Shown one piece after another: positions 25,164 through 34,101 of a DNA stretch of 64,000 nt. Every line of letters starts with the position of its first letter. The first letter of the stretch is position 1. This DNA is from Edaphosphingomonas laterariae (GTDB taxonomy: Bacteria > Pseudomonadota > Alphaproteobacteria > Sphingomonadales > Sphingomonadaceae): positions 96,879 to 160,878 of the forward strand of contig NZ_FZOS01000008.1 in the NCBI RefSeq assembly GCF_900188165.1, written 5' to 3'. The notes under the pieces were generated by a model. It made no database searches, had not been told where the DNA came from, and saw only the letters and a program-made list of their open reading frames with translations. The position numbers were made by a program, and so were the translations under genes.

Positions 25164-25580
25164 CTATTCGGCGGGTTCTGCCGAAATCTCGAAAATCATC
25201 AGGCCCAGGTAGCGGACATTGTCCGTCTCAGCCTCGGGGTCGTGGTCGGAGGCGCTGGCGGCCCAATGGCATCGTCCGAGATGCACGCCGTCGGCCGTCA
25301 ACAGCTGATCGTGCAGCGCATTGAACGCGATGCGCATCAACGCCCATAATCCCGATCGGGCAGGCCCCTCGTGAAAGCATGCGATCTCGAACTGGCCGCG
25401 CGCATCGACCTCGCCCTTGCTTCCCAAATTCTCGGCATCGATCTTTCCGATGACGATATAGTCCGGACCCCGATTCGACGGGACGTGCTGGAAAACTCCA
25501 ACACTGGCGGGCGCGACGGCGATCAAGGCCGCATAGACGGCGTTCTCGATTCCTTCCTCGATCAGCACCTCAACCAACAT
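25164..25580 (-). CDS. Tail completion/terminator protein (DUF3168 family)
   Basis: A 138-residue protein. The N-terminal LIEEGIENAVYAALIAVAPA and the segment GVFQHVPSNRGPDYIVIGKI match the DUF3168/gpU-like fold. The C-terminal DNVRYLGLMIFEI strand also fits. It is expected to cap the tail and join it to the head. Overlaps the gene before it by 11 bp. Confidence 0.83.
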   Translation of the reverse strand: MLVEVLIEEGIENAVYAALIAVAPASVGVFQHVPSNRGPDYIVIGKIDAENLGSKGEVDARGQFEIACFHEGPARSGLWALMRIAFNALHDQLLTADGVHLGRCHWAASASDHDPEAETDNVRYLGLMIFEISAEPAE

Positions 25581-26067
25581 CTGCTCCTATCGAGACACGT
25601 CCCAGCACATCGTCCCAGTATCGCTTCATGCGATCGCTCCGAGCCGCACGCGCAGCTCCGCCACCAGCGAAGACGAAAGCGTTCTCTCGCAGTGCGCGCA
25701 CCCTCAGCATGTAGGTCACGGGCTGGGCCACACCCTTTCGGCGCGTGACCTTTACGGTTTGGGCCTTCCGGCCACGTTCGATGATCCACCGATAGAAGCG
25801 ATCGGCGTTGCTCTTTCGCGTCAGAAACCCCACGCGCAACCGGAGGGACCGATCATAGACGCGCTTCGCCAGGCCGGACCGCAGGAAGCCGGTGCGGACA
25901 AGCACAGTGCGCTGCATCCGCGCCAGCTCATCATCGCCGACAGCATGTAACAGGCTGACCATTTCGGCGCGGGCCCCATCGGGCAGACGCTTCAACATCG
26001 CCCGCGTCCGCCGCACCGATTGCCAATCCACGCCACTCCCGCGCCGCTTCGGGGAAGGACGCGCCAT
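25570..26067 (-). CDS. HK97 gp10-like minor tail / head-tail joining protein
   Basis: A 165-residue basic protein in the place of HK97 gp10. The segment RMQRTVLVRTGFLRSGLAKR resembles the VRTGxLRxS core of that family. Many Arg/Lys residues follow (RKSNADRFYRWIIERGRKAQ). The ATG overlaps the previous stop codon (TAATG). Function inferred from family and order. Confidence 0.78.
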   Translation of the reverse strand: MARPSPKRRGSGVDWQSVRRTRAMLKRLPDGARAEMVSLLHAVGDDELARMQRTVLVRTGFLRSGLAKRVYDRSLRLRVGFLTRKSNADRFYRWIIERGRKAQTVKVTRRKGVAQPVTYMLRVRALRENAFVFAGGGAARAARSDRMKRYWDDVLGRVSIGADVG

Positions 26068-26423
26068 TACGCCATCTTCTGCGCTTGGGTGTCAGCCAGA
26101 ATCGACCACCACACCCGGCCCGTGTCATCCGCTTCCATCGAACGAATAGCCAGCGCGCGCCCACCCAGGTACGGAGGCAGCCTCAACTGGTCTTCCGCGG
26201 AAATGTCGGCCGTCCACCGGATGGTCAGGCGATAGACCGTGATGCCCGTTAACGATCGATCGATCACCGCTTCGCGGCCGCTTTGGCCAATCACCTCGGC
26301 CGGAACGGTACGCAGCAGCGACCAAATGCGGTCGTAGCCGGGCCTGCCATTCGGTTTGGCGATATCGGCGTAGCGCCAGACCTCTACGGGATGCTTCAGC
26401 CGACCTGCAGCAAGCGCCGCCAT
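26067..26423 (-). CDS. Head-tail adaptor (head closure) protein
   Basis: A 118-residue protein starting MAALAAGRLKHPVEVWRYAD. Short beta-barrel adaptors of the SPP1 gp16/HK97 gp7 type have this opening (LxxPVxIxR) followed by an Arg/Trp-rich core (TVYRLTIRWTADISAEDQLR). It would close the portal and join the tail. Overlaps the connector gene by one base. Confidence 0.8.
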   Translation of the reverse strand: MAALAAGRLKHPVEVWRYADIAKPNGRPGYDRIWSLLRTVPAEVIGQSGREAVIDRSLTGITVYRLTIRWTADISAEDQLRLPPYLGGRALAIRSMEADDTGRVWWSILADTQAQKMA

Positions 26424-27394
26424 TATCCAATCACCGGAAGGCGATGGGGATGCGCAAGCGCTTCGACGGTCATCGGAATGTCGCTGGTGATGTTGCCGAT
26501 GTTCACGGCCTCACGATTGGCGAACCAATGACCAATCAAAAGCAGCATGGCCTGACGAAGCGATCGCGGCACGGCGGTTCGATCGGCATAGCCAGCGTTG
26601 ACGGTAACGGTGATCGCATCCGCGACAGGCGCGGCGGCAGGCCACAATGCTCCCAGCACGGGGCTTAGCCGCGCCGGGCGGCTGCCAGCGGACAGGCGCG
26701 ACGACGCAACCATCTGGTCGCCGCCTTCCGGATCGACATAGCTGACCACCGCCTGGGCACCGATTGCGATCGGCCAGGCGCGCAGGCGAAGCGGGTTGGC
26801 CCAGCGATCGAACGATTGGGATACCTGTCCGCGAACCAGCAATTGCCCCGTATAGCCCTCGATCCATTCGCGTGCGGTGATGATCAATCCGCGGATCAGA
26901 TCGTCCTCGCTGCTGTCGAAGACACGCAGGTGCGCCTTGGCCTCGCTCAGCGTGACCGGTTCCATCCCTTCGTCCACCGGCGTCAGGCTTCCCTCTGCAG
27001 CGACAACAACAGGCTCGATTGCCACCGCCACCGCACCGGCAATCGGCAGCGCCCCGGCTTCCCCCATCGCCGCAAGGTGGATCGTTCCCAGCGGCAGGTT
27101 CACCACACCGTCGATCGACAGTGAGGCGCCAGCTGCGACGGTGACAGGCGGCAGCGTCTGGGCCAGCGAGCCCGTTACCGAGCTGCTCGACGACGCCGCC
27201 AGGCCGATCAAACCGATTGACGCCGCGAGTGTGCCGGCGATCGTCAACGAGGCGACAGCGGCCACCGCCACCGGCGCGATCGTGATAGCGAGATCGCCGA
27301 CGCGGCTTTCGGTCGAATCCTCCGTCAGGATCAGGCCACCATCCTCCAGCAGCAGGCTATCCCCGCTTTCGAGCAGCAGCCAGGACAAAGCCAT
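26423..27394 (-). CDS. gp6-like head-tail connector fused to an N-terminal beta-repeat domain
   Basis: A 323-residue protein of two parts. Residues about 138-323 match the phage gp6-like connector (EPVTLSEAKAHLRVFDSSED, LIITAREWIEGYTGQLL), which sits under the portal. Residues 1-135 are unusual: an acidic opening (LLLESGDSLLLEDGGLILTE) and then about three repeats of a Val/Ala-rich unit near 30-40 residues (TIAPVAVAAVASLTIAGTLA; TLPPVTVAAGASLSIDGVVN; AIEPVVVAAEGSL). The fusion roughly doubles the usual connector length. The added domain may decorate the capsid neck or bind a surface; this is inference. Confidence 0.82.
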   Translation of the reverse strand: MALSWLLLESGDSLLLEDGGLILTEDSTESRVGDLAITIAPVAVAAVASLTIAGTLAASIGLIGLAASSSSSVTGSLAQTLPPVTVAAGASLSIDGVVNLPLGTIHLAAMGEAGALPIAGAVAVAIEPVVVAAEGSLTPVDEGMEPVTLSEAKAHLRVFDSSEDDLIRGLIITAREWIEGYTGQLLVRGQVSQSFDRWANPLRLRAWPIAIGAQAVVSYVDPEGGDQMVASSRLSAGSRPARLSPVLGALWPAAAPVADAITVTVNAGYADRTAVPRSLRQAMLLLIGHWFANREAVNIGNITSDIPMTVEALAHPHRLPVIG

Positions 27395-27400
27395 GATGGA

Positions 27401-27808
27401 TCAGGCGCCGGGAGCGGTGAGCGTGAAAGTGCTGATTGCGAAGGGCTGGCCAGCGGCGAACGTCACATTGTCGACCGTCATGTCGCCCCCGCCTCCCGTC
27501 GCCGTCACCGTGCCCTGTCCGTGGCAGGTGACGCCATCATTGGCATACAGCCGGAAATGCGCGGCGGTGCCGGCTGCATCGGCGCTGGTGTCCTCCCACG
27601 TGCCGGCCTTGGCCTTCGAGCCACCCGACGCGGCAGCCATCCAGTCGGCGGGCAGGGCGAGCGTGGCGAGGACGCTTCCGGTATCGGGGGCAGCACAGCT
27701 GGCGGGCGCCGCACCGGTACGGATCTTCACGACGGCGCTGGCGCCGATCGCCGTCTCGATCGCATCGAGCAGCGCGTTGCGCGCAGCAACGGAGAATTGC
27801 AGGGCCAT
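27401..27808 (-). CDS. Conserved phage structural protein of the capsid-connector region
   Basis: A 135-residue protein, MALQFSVAARNALLDAIETA at the start and a beta-rich C-terminal half (DMTVDNVTFAAGQPFAISTF). Proteins of this type lie between capsid and connector genes in many alphaproteobacterial phages. The Gly/Ala-rich sequence and strands suggest a virion or decoration protein. I chose the ATG at 27808 with GGAG 8 nt upstream over the GTG three codons before. Confidence 0.7.
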   Translation of the reverse strand: MALQFSVAARNALLDAIETAIGASAVVKIRTGAAPASCAAPDTGSVLATLALPADWMAAASGGSKAKAGTWEDTSADAAGTAAHFRLYANDGVTCHGQGTVTATGGGGDMTVDNVTFAAGQPFAISTFTLTAPGA

Positions 27809-27813
27809 CGCCT

Positions 27814-28053
27814 TCACTCCTTGGGGGTTTTGGCCGCGCGGCGCGCAGCCGCTGCCTTGTTGGCGGGAGCTGCATCCGCCTTGTTCGCGGGATCGGGCTC
27901 GGCCTTTTCTTCGACCGGGCCAAGATCTTCGAGCACGCCTAGGCGGACGAGGTGCGCCGCATCGTTGGGATCGAGTTCGCGGGGGTCGCCGGCGGCATAC
28001 GGCTTGTCCCCGTCCATCTCGCGAAGGACGCGATAATTATGCTTCGCAGCCAT
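27814..28053 (-). CDS. Small phage protein with Lys/Ala-rich tail
   Basis: A 79-residue protein. The N-terminal part (YRVLREMDGDKPYAAGDPRE, then LDPNDAAHLVRLGVLEDL) is a short folded module often coded beside capsid genes. From residue 48 it is a low-complexity Ala/Lys/Pro tail. It may bind DNA or capsid; the function is not known. Confidence 0.72.
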   Translation of the reverse strand: MAAKHNYRVLREMDGDKPYAAGDPRELDPNDAAHLVRLGVLEDLGPVEEKAEPDPANKADAAPANKAAAARRAAKTPKE

Positions 28054-28116
28054 TCATGTTGCTCCCGGGTGAGAGGGGCGCCCCGAAGGTCGCCCCTCAG
28101 ATTGCGTTAAGATCGC

Positions 28117-29445
28117 TTAAGCGACCCGGCCGAAATCGCCGTAGATGAAGGCTTCGGGGCGATAGACCGCCAACGCCAGGCGCTCCTCGCACAGCATGGT
28201 GATCAGGTTCTTGATGAAGTCGTCTTCGTTCTCGGTCGCGATTTCGACACGAGCGAGCCAGCGATCGAACACCTGCGCGCCGAGCTTGAAGGCGCCCGTC
28301 AGGAACTTGTCCACGGTCATCGCCTGCGTCGCCACGACGGGCAGACCCCACAGCGTCGGCGCGATCGCACCCTGCGGATTGCCGATGATGTAGCGGCCTT
28401 CCGCGTCCTTCAGCGTTTCGATCCACGCCCAGTCGATCGGGTTCATGACATGGCCGGTGGCGGGATACTCGGCGAGTGCCGCCTGCAGCATCGCCAGGCG
28501 CATCAGATCGATGCTGGTCGGCGAAGCCAGGGTGATCGGCGCGGCATAGGCGGTCGCCTGGGGAACGATGCCGAGCAGGTTCTGCCCCGTGCCGTCACCC
28601 AGCAGGAGCTGCTGCTCCTCCTTGAAGGCGAGGCCGTAACGCAGGCGGCCATCAATGTAGGATTCCAGCTGCGCAACGTCGTCGAGGATTTGGCGCGAGG
28701 CCTTGGCATGATGCGCGATCACCTTGGCCGTGGTCGAGATCAGGTCGAACGTGATGTCGCTTTGCGGCTTCGCAGCGCCCTCGGCCGTACCGGCGGCATT
28801 ATTCGCGAAGCCGGTTTCCTTCACGTACTCCAGCGTGTTGCCGTCCATCCGGCCAGGCGTGATCAGATCACGCACGGTCAACCGCCGCTCGGGCGGCGTG
28901 AGGATACCGGGCAGGCGCGTCTGGTTGACCGCGTCACCAGCCGAACCGGCGGCAGCCGTGGTCGCCGACGTGATGGTCGCCTTGGCCGACATATCCACGC
29001 GGCCTCGGCGGCTCGTGCTATCGAGGAATGCCTTGACGCGCTCGTCGGCAGTGAACTGCTGGCCCAACGATTTCACGTCCAGATCGTCACCGCCGGGATC
29101 GCGGGCGAGCTTCTGCTCGATCTCGTCCATCCGGGCCTTCACGGCATTCATGCCGATCAGGGCTTCGTCGGCGATCTCCTTGGCCGCCTTGGTCAGGTCT
29201 TCGCCGGTGCGGGCCTTGCCAACGGCATCCTCGGCAATTTCCTTCACCTTGTCGAAGCGCTTCTCGAAATCGGACTTGAGCTCGCGCGCCAGTTCTTCGA
29301 CCGACAGCTCACGCCGCCCGTCGCCATTGACGTTGTGGCCTGTGCCGTCGCGCATATAGCGGCCAACGGTCAGTTCTGCGGCCGACATGCGGCCGATCAG
29401 CCCGGCGGCCGAAAGGCCACCCAGCAGTGCAATCTTGCGGATCAT
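28117..29445 (-). CDS. Major capsid protein, HK97 fold
   Basis: A 442-residue HK97-type capsid subunit. Residues about 38-115 form the charged helical delta/scaffold segment (ELARELKSDFEKRFDKVKEI; GMNAVKARMDEIEQKLARDP) that is removed by the protease. The mature part follows (RLPGILTPPERRLTVRDLIT; SRQILDDVAQLESYIDGRLR; GLPVVATQAMTVDKFLTGAF). I chose the ATG at 29445 (MIRKIALLGG) over one seven codons upstream. The N-terminal hydrophobic stretch before the delta domain is odd. Lies next to the protease and portal genes, as expected. Confidence 0.93.
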   Translation of the reverse strand: MIRKIALLGGLSAAGLIGRMSAAELTVGRYMRDGTGHNVNGDGRRELSVEELARELKSDFEKRFDKVKEIAEDAVGKARTGEDLTKAAKEIADEALIGMNAVKARMDEIEQKLARDPGGDDLDVKSLGQQFTADERVKAFLDSTSRRGRVDMSAKATITSATTAAAGSAGDAVNQTRLPGILTPPERRLTVRDLITPGRMDGNTLEYVKETGFANNAAGTAEGAAKPQSDITFDLISTTAKVIAHHAKASRQILDDVAQLESYIDGRLRYGLAFKEEQQLLLGDGTGQNLLGIVPQATAYAAPITLASPTSIDLMRLAMLQAALAEYPATGHVMNPIDWAWIETLKDAEGRYIIGNPQGAIAPTLWGLPVVATQAMTVDKFLTGAFKLGAQVFDRWLARVEIATENEDDFIKNLITMLCEERLALAVYRPEAFIYGDFGRVA

Positions 29446-29476
29446 GGAATTGCCCTTTCGCGGCAAAGAGGAAGGA

Positions 29477-30136
29477 TCAGCCGCGCATCGCCCTCAAAAA
29501 GCGCACGGCTGCGTCATCCGCCTGAGCCCCGGGCTCCCCCCGAAGATGCGGTCTGGAACTGGCCGAGATCGCCTCAGCCATTTTTCGGGAGAAGCCTGCA
29601 TCCCGCAGGAACCCCTCGAACTCGCGGATGGTCAGGTTGCGGCCCCCATCCTGAATGGATTTCACCTCGTCGATACGCGCCGCTCGCCCGAGCGCGCCGA
29701 AGGTGACAATGCTCACTTCGCGAAGGTCGAGCTTCTTGAGCACGGTCACCCCGTCCTGCTGGCGATCCGGGGCCGTCTCGATCTCGCGATAGCCGATCGA
29801 CAGCTCGTCGAGTGCCCCCTCACGGACGAGGCCGTAAACCTCGGCAGCCTTCGGCGAGATGTCCTTGAGCAGTCGTCCGCGAACGCGCAGGCCCTTCTCG
29901 TCCTCGGCCACCTCGTCCCAGACGCCGATCACGGTCCACGTGTCGTGCTGGTAGAGCATCTTCACCGCGCGCTTCTCGCGCTTGGCCGTGGCCAGCGATG
30001 CCTTGAACGCACCGGGAGCGACCATCTCATTATAGCTGTCGACCACGTTGAACATCGACGCATAGCCCTCGATCACGCCGTCGTCGCCGATCGCCTTGAC
30101 GTCGAGCGTCAGGCCGCAATTCTTCGTCCTCAACAT
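29477..30136 (-). CDS. Prohead protease, HK97 family
   Basis: A 219-residue serine protease that cleaves the capsid delta domain. The catalytic residues of the family are visible: His64 in LYQHD, Ser113 in ELSIGY, and Glu140 in LREVSIVTFGA. The sequence VIEGYASMFNVVDSYNEMVA is the usual start of the domain. The ATG at 30136 follows AGGA; a longer open frame reaches 30244 but is not protease-like. Confidence 0.92.
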   Translation of the reverse strand: MLRTKNCGLTLDVKAIGDDGVIEGYASMFNVVDSYNEMVAPGAFKASLATAKREKRAVKMLYQHDTWTVIGVWDEVAEDEKGLRVRGRLLKDISPKAAEVYGLVREGALDELSIGYREIETAPDRQQDGVTVLKKLDLREVSIVTFGALGRAARIDEVKSIQDGGRNLTIREFEGFLRDAGFSRKMAEAISASSRPHLRGEPGAQADDAAVRFLRAMRG

Positions 30137-30152
30137 GGGCTTAGTCCTGTGG

Positions 30153-31370
30153 CTACGGCAGCGCCGTCGGTACGGCGGTGATGGGAACATTCTGGCTCTG
30201 CATGCGAGGCGTCTCGCCGCCTGCGACGGGGGCGAGATTTTCAAGCTCGCGGACTTCGTTGATCGTCATCCACCCGTTCTGCAGGGCGGAAGCGTAGAAA
30301 GCCGATCGGGCGGCACTGTCGCCGCGCAACAGCCCCTCCAGGCTGAATTCGATCGTGATGCCGTCAGCGCGGTCCTTTGCGGTGAGCAGGCGCTTTTCGA
30401 GCGCCATTTCGATCCGCTTTAACCTGCGCCGCAGGGTGAATTTCTGGAAGCCCAGCGTCTGTTGTTCCAGCCCGGTGCCCCAGCTGGTGGCCTTGTCGGT
30501 ATGCCCCACCATGTGCGGCGGCACGCCGAAGAAGCGGCAAATATCCTCGACGGAGAACCGCCGCGATTCCAGCATCTGCGCGTCTTCAGGGTTGATCGTC
30601 AGTTGCTGCCACTCGACACCGCCTTCCAACACCAGAGGGCGGCCTGCATTCATCGCGCCGACGAATTTCTGCGTCATGCGATCTTCGGCCGCCTGGCGTT
30701 GCTCGGGCTTCAGCCACTCCTTGAACTTCAAGACGCCAGACGGACGAACACCATTGGCGAACATGGTGCCTGCTGAACGATCGATGGCGGTCGCCAGACC
30801 GAAGGTGTTTCGCCCATATGCCAGCGTCGACAGCCCGCCTTCAGGGTTGCCACCGAAACCGCGAACATGAAGCACGCGATCCTCACTGAGCGTCTTGTCG
30901 CGCCAGCGATAGACGAGGCTGCCGCCGCGATCCCGCGTGACCGTCGTCTCATCCCAGGTCATCGGCGTCAGCGAGATCACGCGGCCATCGCCAGCGCGCG
31001 TGATCTCCGCCACCGCGTTGCCCTTCAGTTCGACGCTCGCCGCCAGCCCTTCGAAGAAATCGAGTGCCGTTTGGTCGGCGTTCGGGCTGTCGTGTAGGAT
31101 CCGATAGAGCGGATGATCCTTGGCGATGGTCCGTCTACCACTCCGGTCGGTGCGATGGACCATCAACGGCAGCGAACCGATCGTCCCAGCCAACACATTG
31201 ATGCAGGCCCATGCCGTCGACAGGGCCAGCACGGAAGTTTCGCTGACCTGCTCCCCAGCATAGCTTTGACCCTCGGTCCGCCGCCAGCCTTCGGGATCAC
31301 GCAACGACAGACGCCGCGCCCACACCGCCGCCTTCCGGGCCAGGCCGGTGGCCCTCACCAACAGGTTCAT
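30153..31370 (-). CDS. Portal protein, HK97 family
   Basis: A 405-residue portal subunit. Family landmarks include STAWACINVLAGTIGSLPLM near residue 50, LYRILHDSPNADQTALDFFE, the DICRFFGVPPHMVGHTDKAT motif near residue 275 and the C-terminal MTINEVRELENLAPVAGGE. It forms the dodecameric ring through which DNA enters and leaves. The start overlaps the terminase gene by 4 bp. Confidence 0.94.
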   Translation of the reverse strand: MNLLVRATGLARKAAVWARRLSLRDPEGWRRTEGQSYAGEQVSETSVLALSTAWACINVLAGTIGSLPLMVHRTDRSGRRTIAKDHPLYRILHDSPNADQTALDFFEGLAASVELKGNAVAEITRAGDGRVISLTPMTWDETTVTRDRGGSLVYRWRDKTLSEDRVLHVRGFGGNPEGGLSTLAYGRNTFGLATAIDRSAGTMFANGVRPSGVLKFKEWLKPEQRQAAEDRMTQKFVGAMNAGRPLVLEGGVEWQQLTINPEDAQMLESRRFSVEDICRFFGVPPHMVGHTDKATSWGTGLEQQTLGFQKFTLRRRLKRIEMALEKRLLTAKDRADGITIEFSLEGLLRGDSAARSAFYASALQNGWMTINEVRELENLAPVAGGETPRMQSQNVPITAVPTALP

Positions 31371-33076
31371 CCGGCTAAGCTCGCAAGATAGTCATCAAGA
31401 CCGCCGCCGCGGCCCGTGGGGTTCCGGCTCATCAACATGACCGCATTGAATGATGCGCACAGCGGATCGATCTTCGCCTTGCCGGCCTGCTCTTTCGTGA
31501 TCAGCACGGCATTACCCCTCTGCTCGGCTCGTGCATTACCAACGCACCAGGCCATCATTGCTTGACCGGCGTGCCACAATGTCCCGTCCTTCAGCTTGCG
31601 CTCCATGCCCCACACGGCCGACGAGAGCCGGAAGCCCTGGGCGATGCCGATCATCTGTTCCGCTACAATCCCGCGCGACGCGAGCTCGTCGACCAACGCG
31701 GCCACGCCTTGAGGATCGAGGCCAATGGCCGCTTTCTCCGGAAACAACCCGGCTTCGGCGATCCGCTCGATGACGTCAGCAACGCCGACAATATCGGACG
31801 TGGGATCTTCGCAGCGAACGAGTTGTCCCAATCGAACGAAATCATCGAGCCGTTCGACAATATCCTTGCGCCGCTTGAACACATCGTCGTGCGCCCAAGC
31901 CCGATTCCATAGCAGCCAGTCGCGGGTCACCTTGCACCGGCCCAGCAGAGCCAAGCCCAGCAAGTCGTCAAGCCCACCACCATCGATCCCGGCGACGATC
32001 ACCTCTGATCGTTCGATCAGCTCATCGAGCGAGATCGTCTCGTCCGCCGCGTCTTCCCAATAGTCCACGCCCACCCATCGGTCGGTGTGGAGCGCCATGC
32101 CGATCTGGACGTTGAGGTGCTGCGACGCCCAGCGCCGCTCTTCCTCGTCGCCCTTGGCACAGGCGGTTCGATACTCGGCGATCAGCCGGTCAATGGTGAT
32201 CGAGCGCCCCAGATTGGGAAGCACCATGTGCCAGTTGCGCGGGTCGCGCCACGGTTTATCCTTGGCCCGCTGCATCGCCTCAGAAAACTCGTACAGCATC
32301 GGCAGCATGTGGACGTCAGTCTTGATGCGGCCGTCTCTCACGCCCCGCGCATAATCCAGCTCGGCCTTGAACACGCCTGCCGGCGGCTCATCGCTCTGCG
32401 TCGTGATCATGATCAGGAACGCTTCCGGGTTCGCGATCATCCCGCCGCGCAGCTGGCCGATCACGCGCGAGGCGTAAGAGATTGACGACATCAGATGGAC
32501 TTCGTCGATCAGGATGCCCGCCGGTTTGGACCCGGTGGCGACCTTCATGTCGAAGGTCTTTACCTTCAGCTTCGCCTTGTTGACCCGATCGACGATCGTC
32601 TTCACGTGCTCCTGCACGTGGAAGCGCGTCTTCAAATAGGGGTCCGCGTCGATCATGCCGGACGCTTGCTGGAATGCGATGTCCGCGATTTCCTGCGTCG
32701 GGCCTATCAGCACGAACTCGGCGCGAGGCCGCTCGTTCATCAGCAGCGCCGTCATCATGATGGCGGCGCCGTTCGTCGTCTTCGCGTTCTTCTTCGGCAC
32801 GAGGTCGAACACCTCGCGCACCTGCCGTTCGCCGTGCTCATCCAGCGAGCCGAAGATCGCCCGCACGATATCACGCGCCCAATCGCCCGCGGCGTCCGCC
32901 AGCAGGGGCTGGCCGGGGACATCCGGAAGCCGCAGCTTGTTGAAGATGGCGACGGCGCGCGCCGCCTCTTCTTCGTCGAGTGGCAGGTCAGGGAGGAGGG
33001 ATCGCCCCTCCCGCAACCGGGCTTCCCAGTCCGGGCAGGAGAAATCCCAGCCTAGTGCCGGACCAGGCTGCTCCAC
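31367..33076 (-). CDS. terL: Terminase large subunit
   Basis: A 569-residue packaging ATPase/nuclease. The Walker-A-like VPKKNAKT lies at residues 93-100 (the family form is VPRKNGKS), and Walker B ILIDE at 188-192. The C-terminal nuclease domain begins near AGIDGGGLDDLLGL with its first acidic cluster. It translocates DNA into the prohead and cuts concatemers. The start is GTG at 33076, overlapping terS by 25 bp. Confidence 0.94.
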   Translation of the reverse strand: MEQPGPALGWDFSCPDWEARLREGRSLLPDLPLDEEEAARAVAIFNKLRLPDVPGQPLLADAAGDWARDIVRAIFGSLDEHGERQVREVFDLVPKKNAKTTNGAAIMMTALLMNERPRAEFVLIGPTQEIADIAFQQASGMIDADPYLKTRFHVQEHVKTIVDRVNKAKLKVKTFDMKVATGSKPAGILIDEVHLMSSISYASRVIGQLRGGMIANPEAFLIMITTQSDEPPAGVFKAELDYARGVRDGRIKTDVHMLPMLYEFSEAMQRAKDKPWRDPRNWHMVLPNLGRSITIDRLIAEYRTACAKGDEEERRWASQHLNVQIGMALHTDRWVGVDYWEDAADETISLDELIERSEVIVAGIDGGGLDDLLGLALLGRCKVTRDWLLWNRAWAHDDVFKRRKDIVERLDDFVRLGQLVRCEDPTSDIVGVADVIERIAEAGLFPEKAAIGLDPQGVAALVDELASRGIVAEQMIGIAQGFRLSSAVWGMERKLKDGTLWHAGQAMMAWCVGNARAEQRGNAVLITKEQAGKAKIDPLCASFNAVMLMSRNPTGRGGGLDDYLASLAG

Positions 33077-33507
33077 TCGTTGCCCTCATGTGCGACGGCC
33101 GCGTCGGCGATCGCCTGTTCCTTCTTGCCCTTCTTCGGGGGCTTGGCCGTCTTGGCCGGTTTCGAGGCGACGACGCCGGTCAGCAGGTCATGCCGGTCGA
33201 GCCGTTTGAACATCTTGTCGATGGCGGAGACGTTGCCCTTGTCGATCTCGCTCACCAGCGATGCGAGCAGCTTCGCCTCCAGGCGGACCTTCGCTTCAAG
33301 CCGGGCACGCAGCTCCCGAAAATAATGCTTCCGCAACGTCGGCGGCGTGATCGAAAGCGCCGCCGCGATCTGTTCCTCGTTCTTGTCGAACGCCATCAAG
33401 AGCAAGACTTTCCGCCGATTTTCATCGGTCGGAATGTGCGGCGGTCGGCCGCGACGCCCGTGTCCCTCGGGGATCGGATCGCCGAGCAGGTCCAAATCCC
33501 ACGACAT
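33052..33507 (-). CDS. terS: Terminase small subunit
   Basis: A 151-residue protein. The N-terminal half holds a helix-turn-helix (NEEQIAAALSITPPTLRKHY) used for DNA recognition; a helical oligomerisation part follows (LEAKLLASLVSEIDKGNVSA). The C-terminus is Lys/Ala-rich. I chose the ATG at 33507 (MSWDLDLLGD), which gives the usual length. It selects phage DNA for packaging together with terL. Confidence 0.85.
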   Translation of the reverse strand: MSWDLDLLGDPIPEGHGRRGRPPHIPTDENRRKVLLLMAFDKNEEQIAAALSITPPTLRKHYFRELRARLEAKVRLEAKLLASLVSEIDKGNVSAIDKMFKRLDRHDLLTGVVASKPAKTAKPPKKGKKEQAIADAAVAHEGNEWSSLVRH

Positions 33508-33591
33508 GTCGAAAAAAATCTCCGAATGAGAGGGGCTGCGGTGTCCGGGCAATCGGGCCCCAGACTTTCGACCTCCCCCCCTGCCTGCGGG

Positions 33592-33942
33592 TCAGGGCGC
33601 GGCGCGCCGCTCCTCCCGCTGCTTCGACCCGCTGTGGCACGAGGCGCACAGCGTCTGCAGGTTGGCCTCATCCCAGAACAGTGCCTCATCGCCACGGTGC
33701 GGCCGAATGTGATCGGCCACCAGCTTCGACGTATCGCCTTCCAGCGCCTCGCATCCCCGGCAGGTGAAGGCATCGCGCACGAGCACCGACCACCGCAGCG
33801 CCTTCCACCGCGCGGTGTGATACCACTTGCGCCACGGCTGGCTGTTGCGGTGCCGATCCGTCTCGGCCCGGCCCTCGGGCATGAAGGCGATCGACGGCCG
33901 CAAGGTGCCGAGTGTCGGCTTCAACGTCGACAACCGCGCCAT
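33592..33942 (-). CDS. HNH endonuclease next to the terminase genes
   Basis: A 116-residue HNH nuclease. The pattern is WKALRWSVLVRDAFTCRGCE, then LVADHIRPHRGDEALFWDEANL and LCASCHSGSKQ, giving CxxC, DHIxPH and CxxC groups for zinc and catalysis. HNH proteins beside terminase in HK97-like phages assist cutting at cos, which suggests that this phage packages by a cos mechanism. The ATG at 33942 is followed by a typical MARLSTLKP opening. Confidence 0.88.
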   Translation of the reverse strand: MARLSTLKPTLGTLRPSIAFMPEGRAETDRHRNSQPWRKWYHTARWKALRWSVLVRDAFTCRGCEALEGDTSKLVADHIRPHRGDEALFWDEANLQTLCASCHSGSKQREERRAAP

Positions 33943-33964
33943 CACGAACGTCCGAAACGGACAA

Positions 33965-33994
33965 GGCCCGCGTCGCAAGGGAACGACGCGGGCC
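33965..33994. terminator. 11-bp stem-loop upstream of the HNH gene
   Basis: Perfect arms ggcccgcgtcg (33965-33975) and cgacgcgggcc (33984-33994) with an 8-nt loop, located between the gene at 34102 and the HNH gene. There is no T-run. It could separate early from late transcripts or be part of the packaging region. Confidence 0.4.
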
Positions 33995-34101
33995 CTGTCA
34001 GGCTAGGAGAGGATGCCGAAACAGCTGCTTTCGCACGCTACCCCAACATATCGATTTCTATGCTGAAAACCGGGGCTGGGGGAACACCACCTTTTCTTCA
34101 T

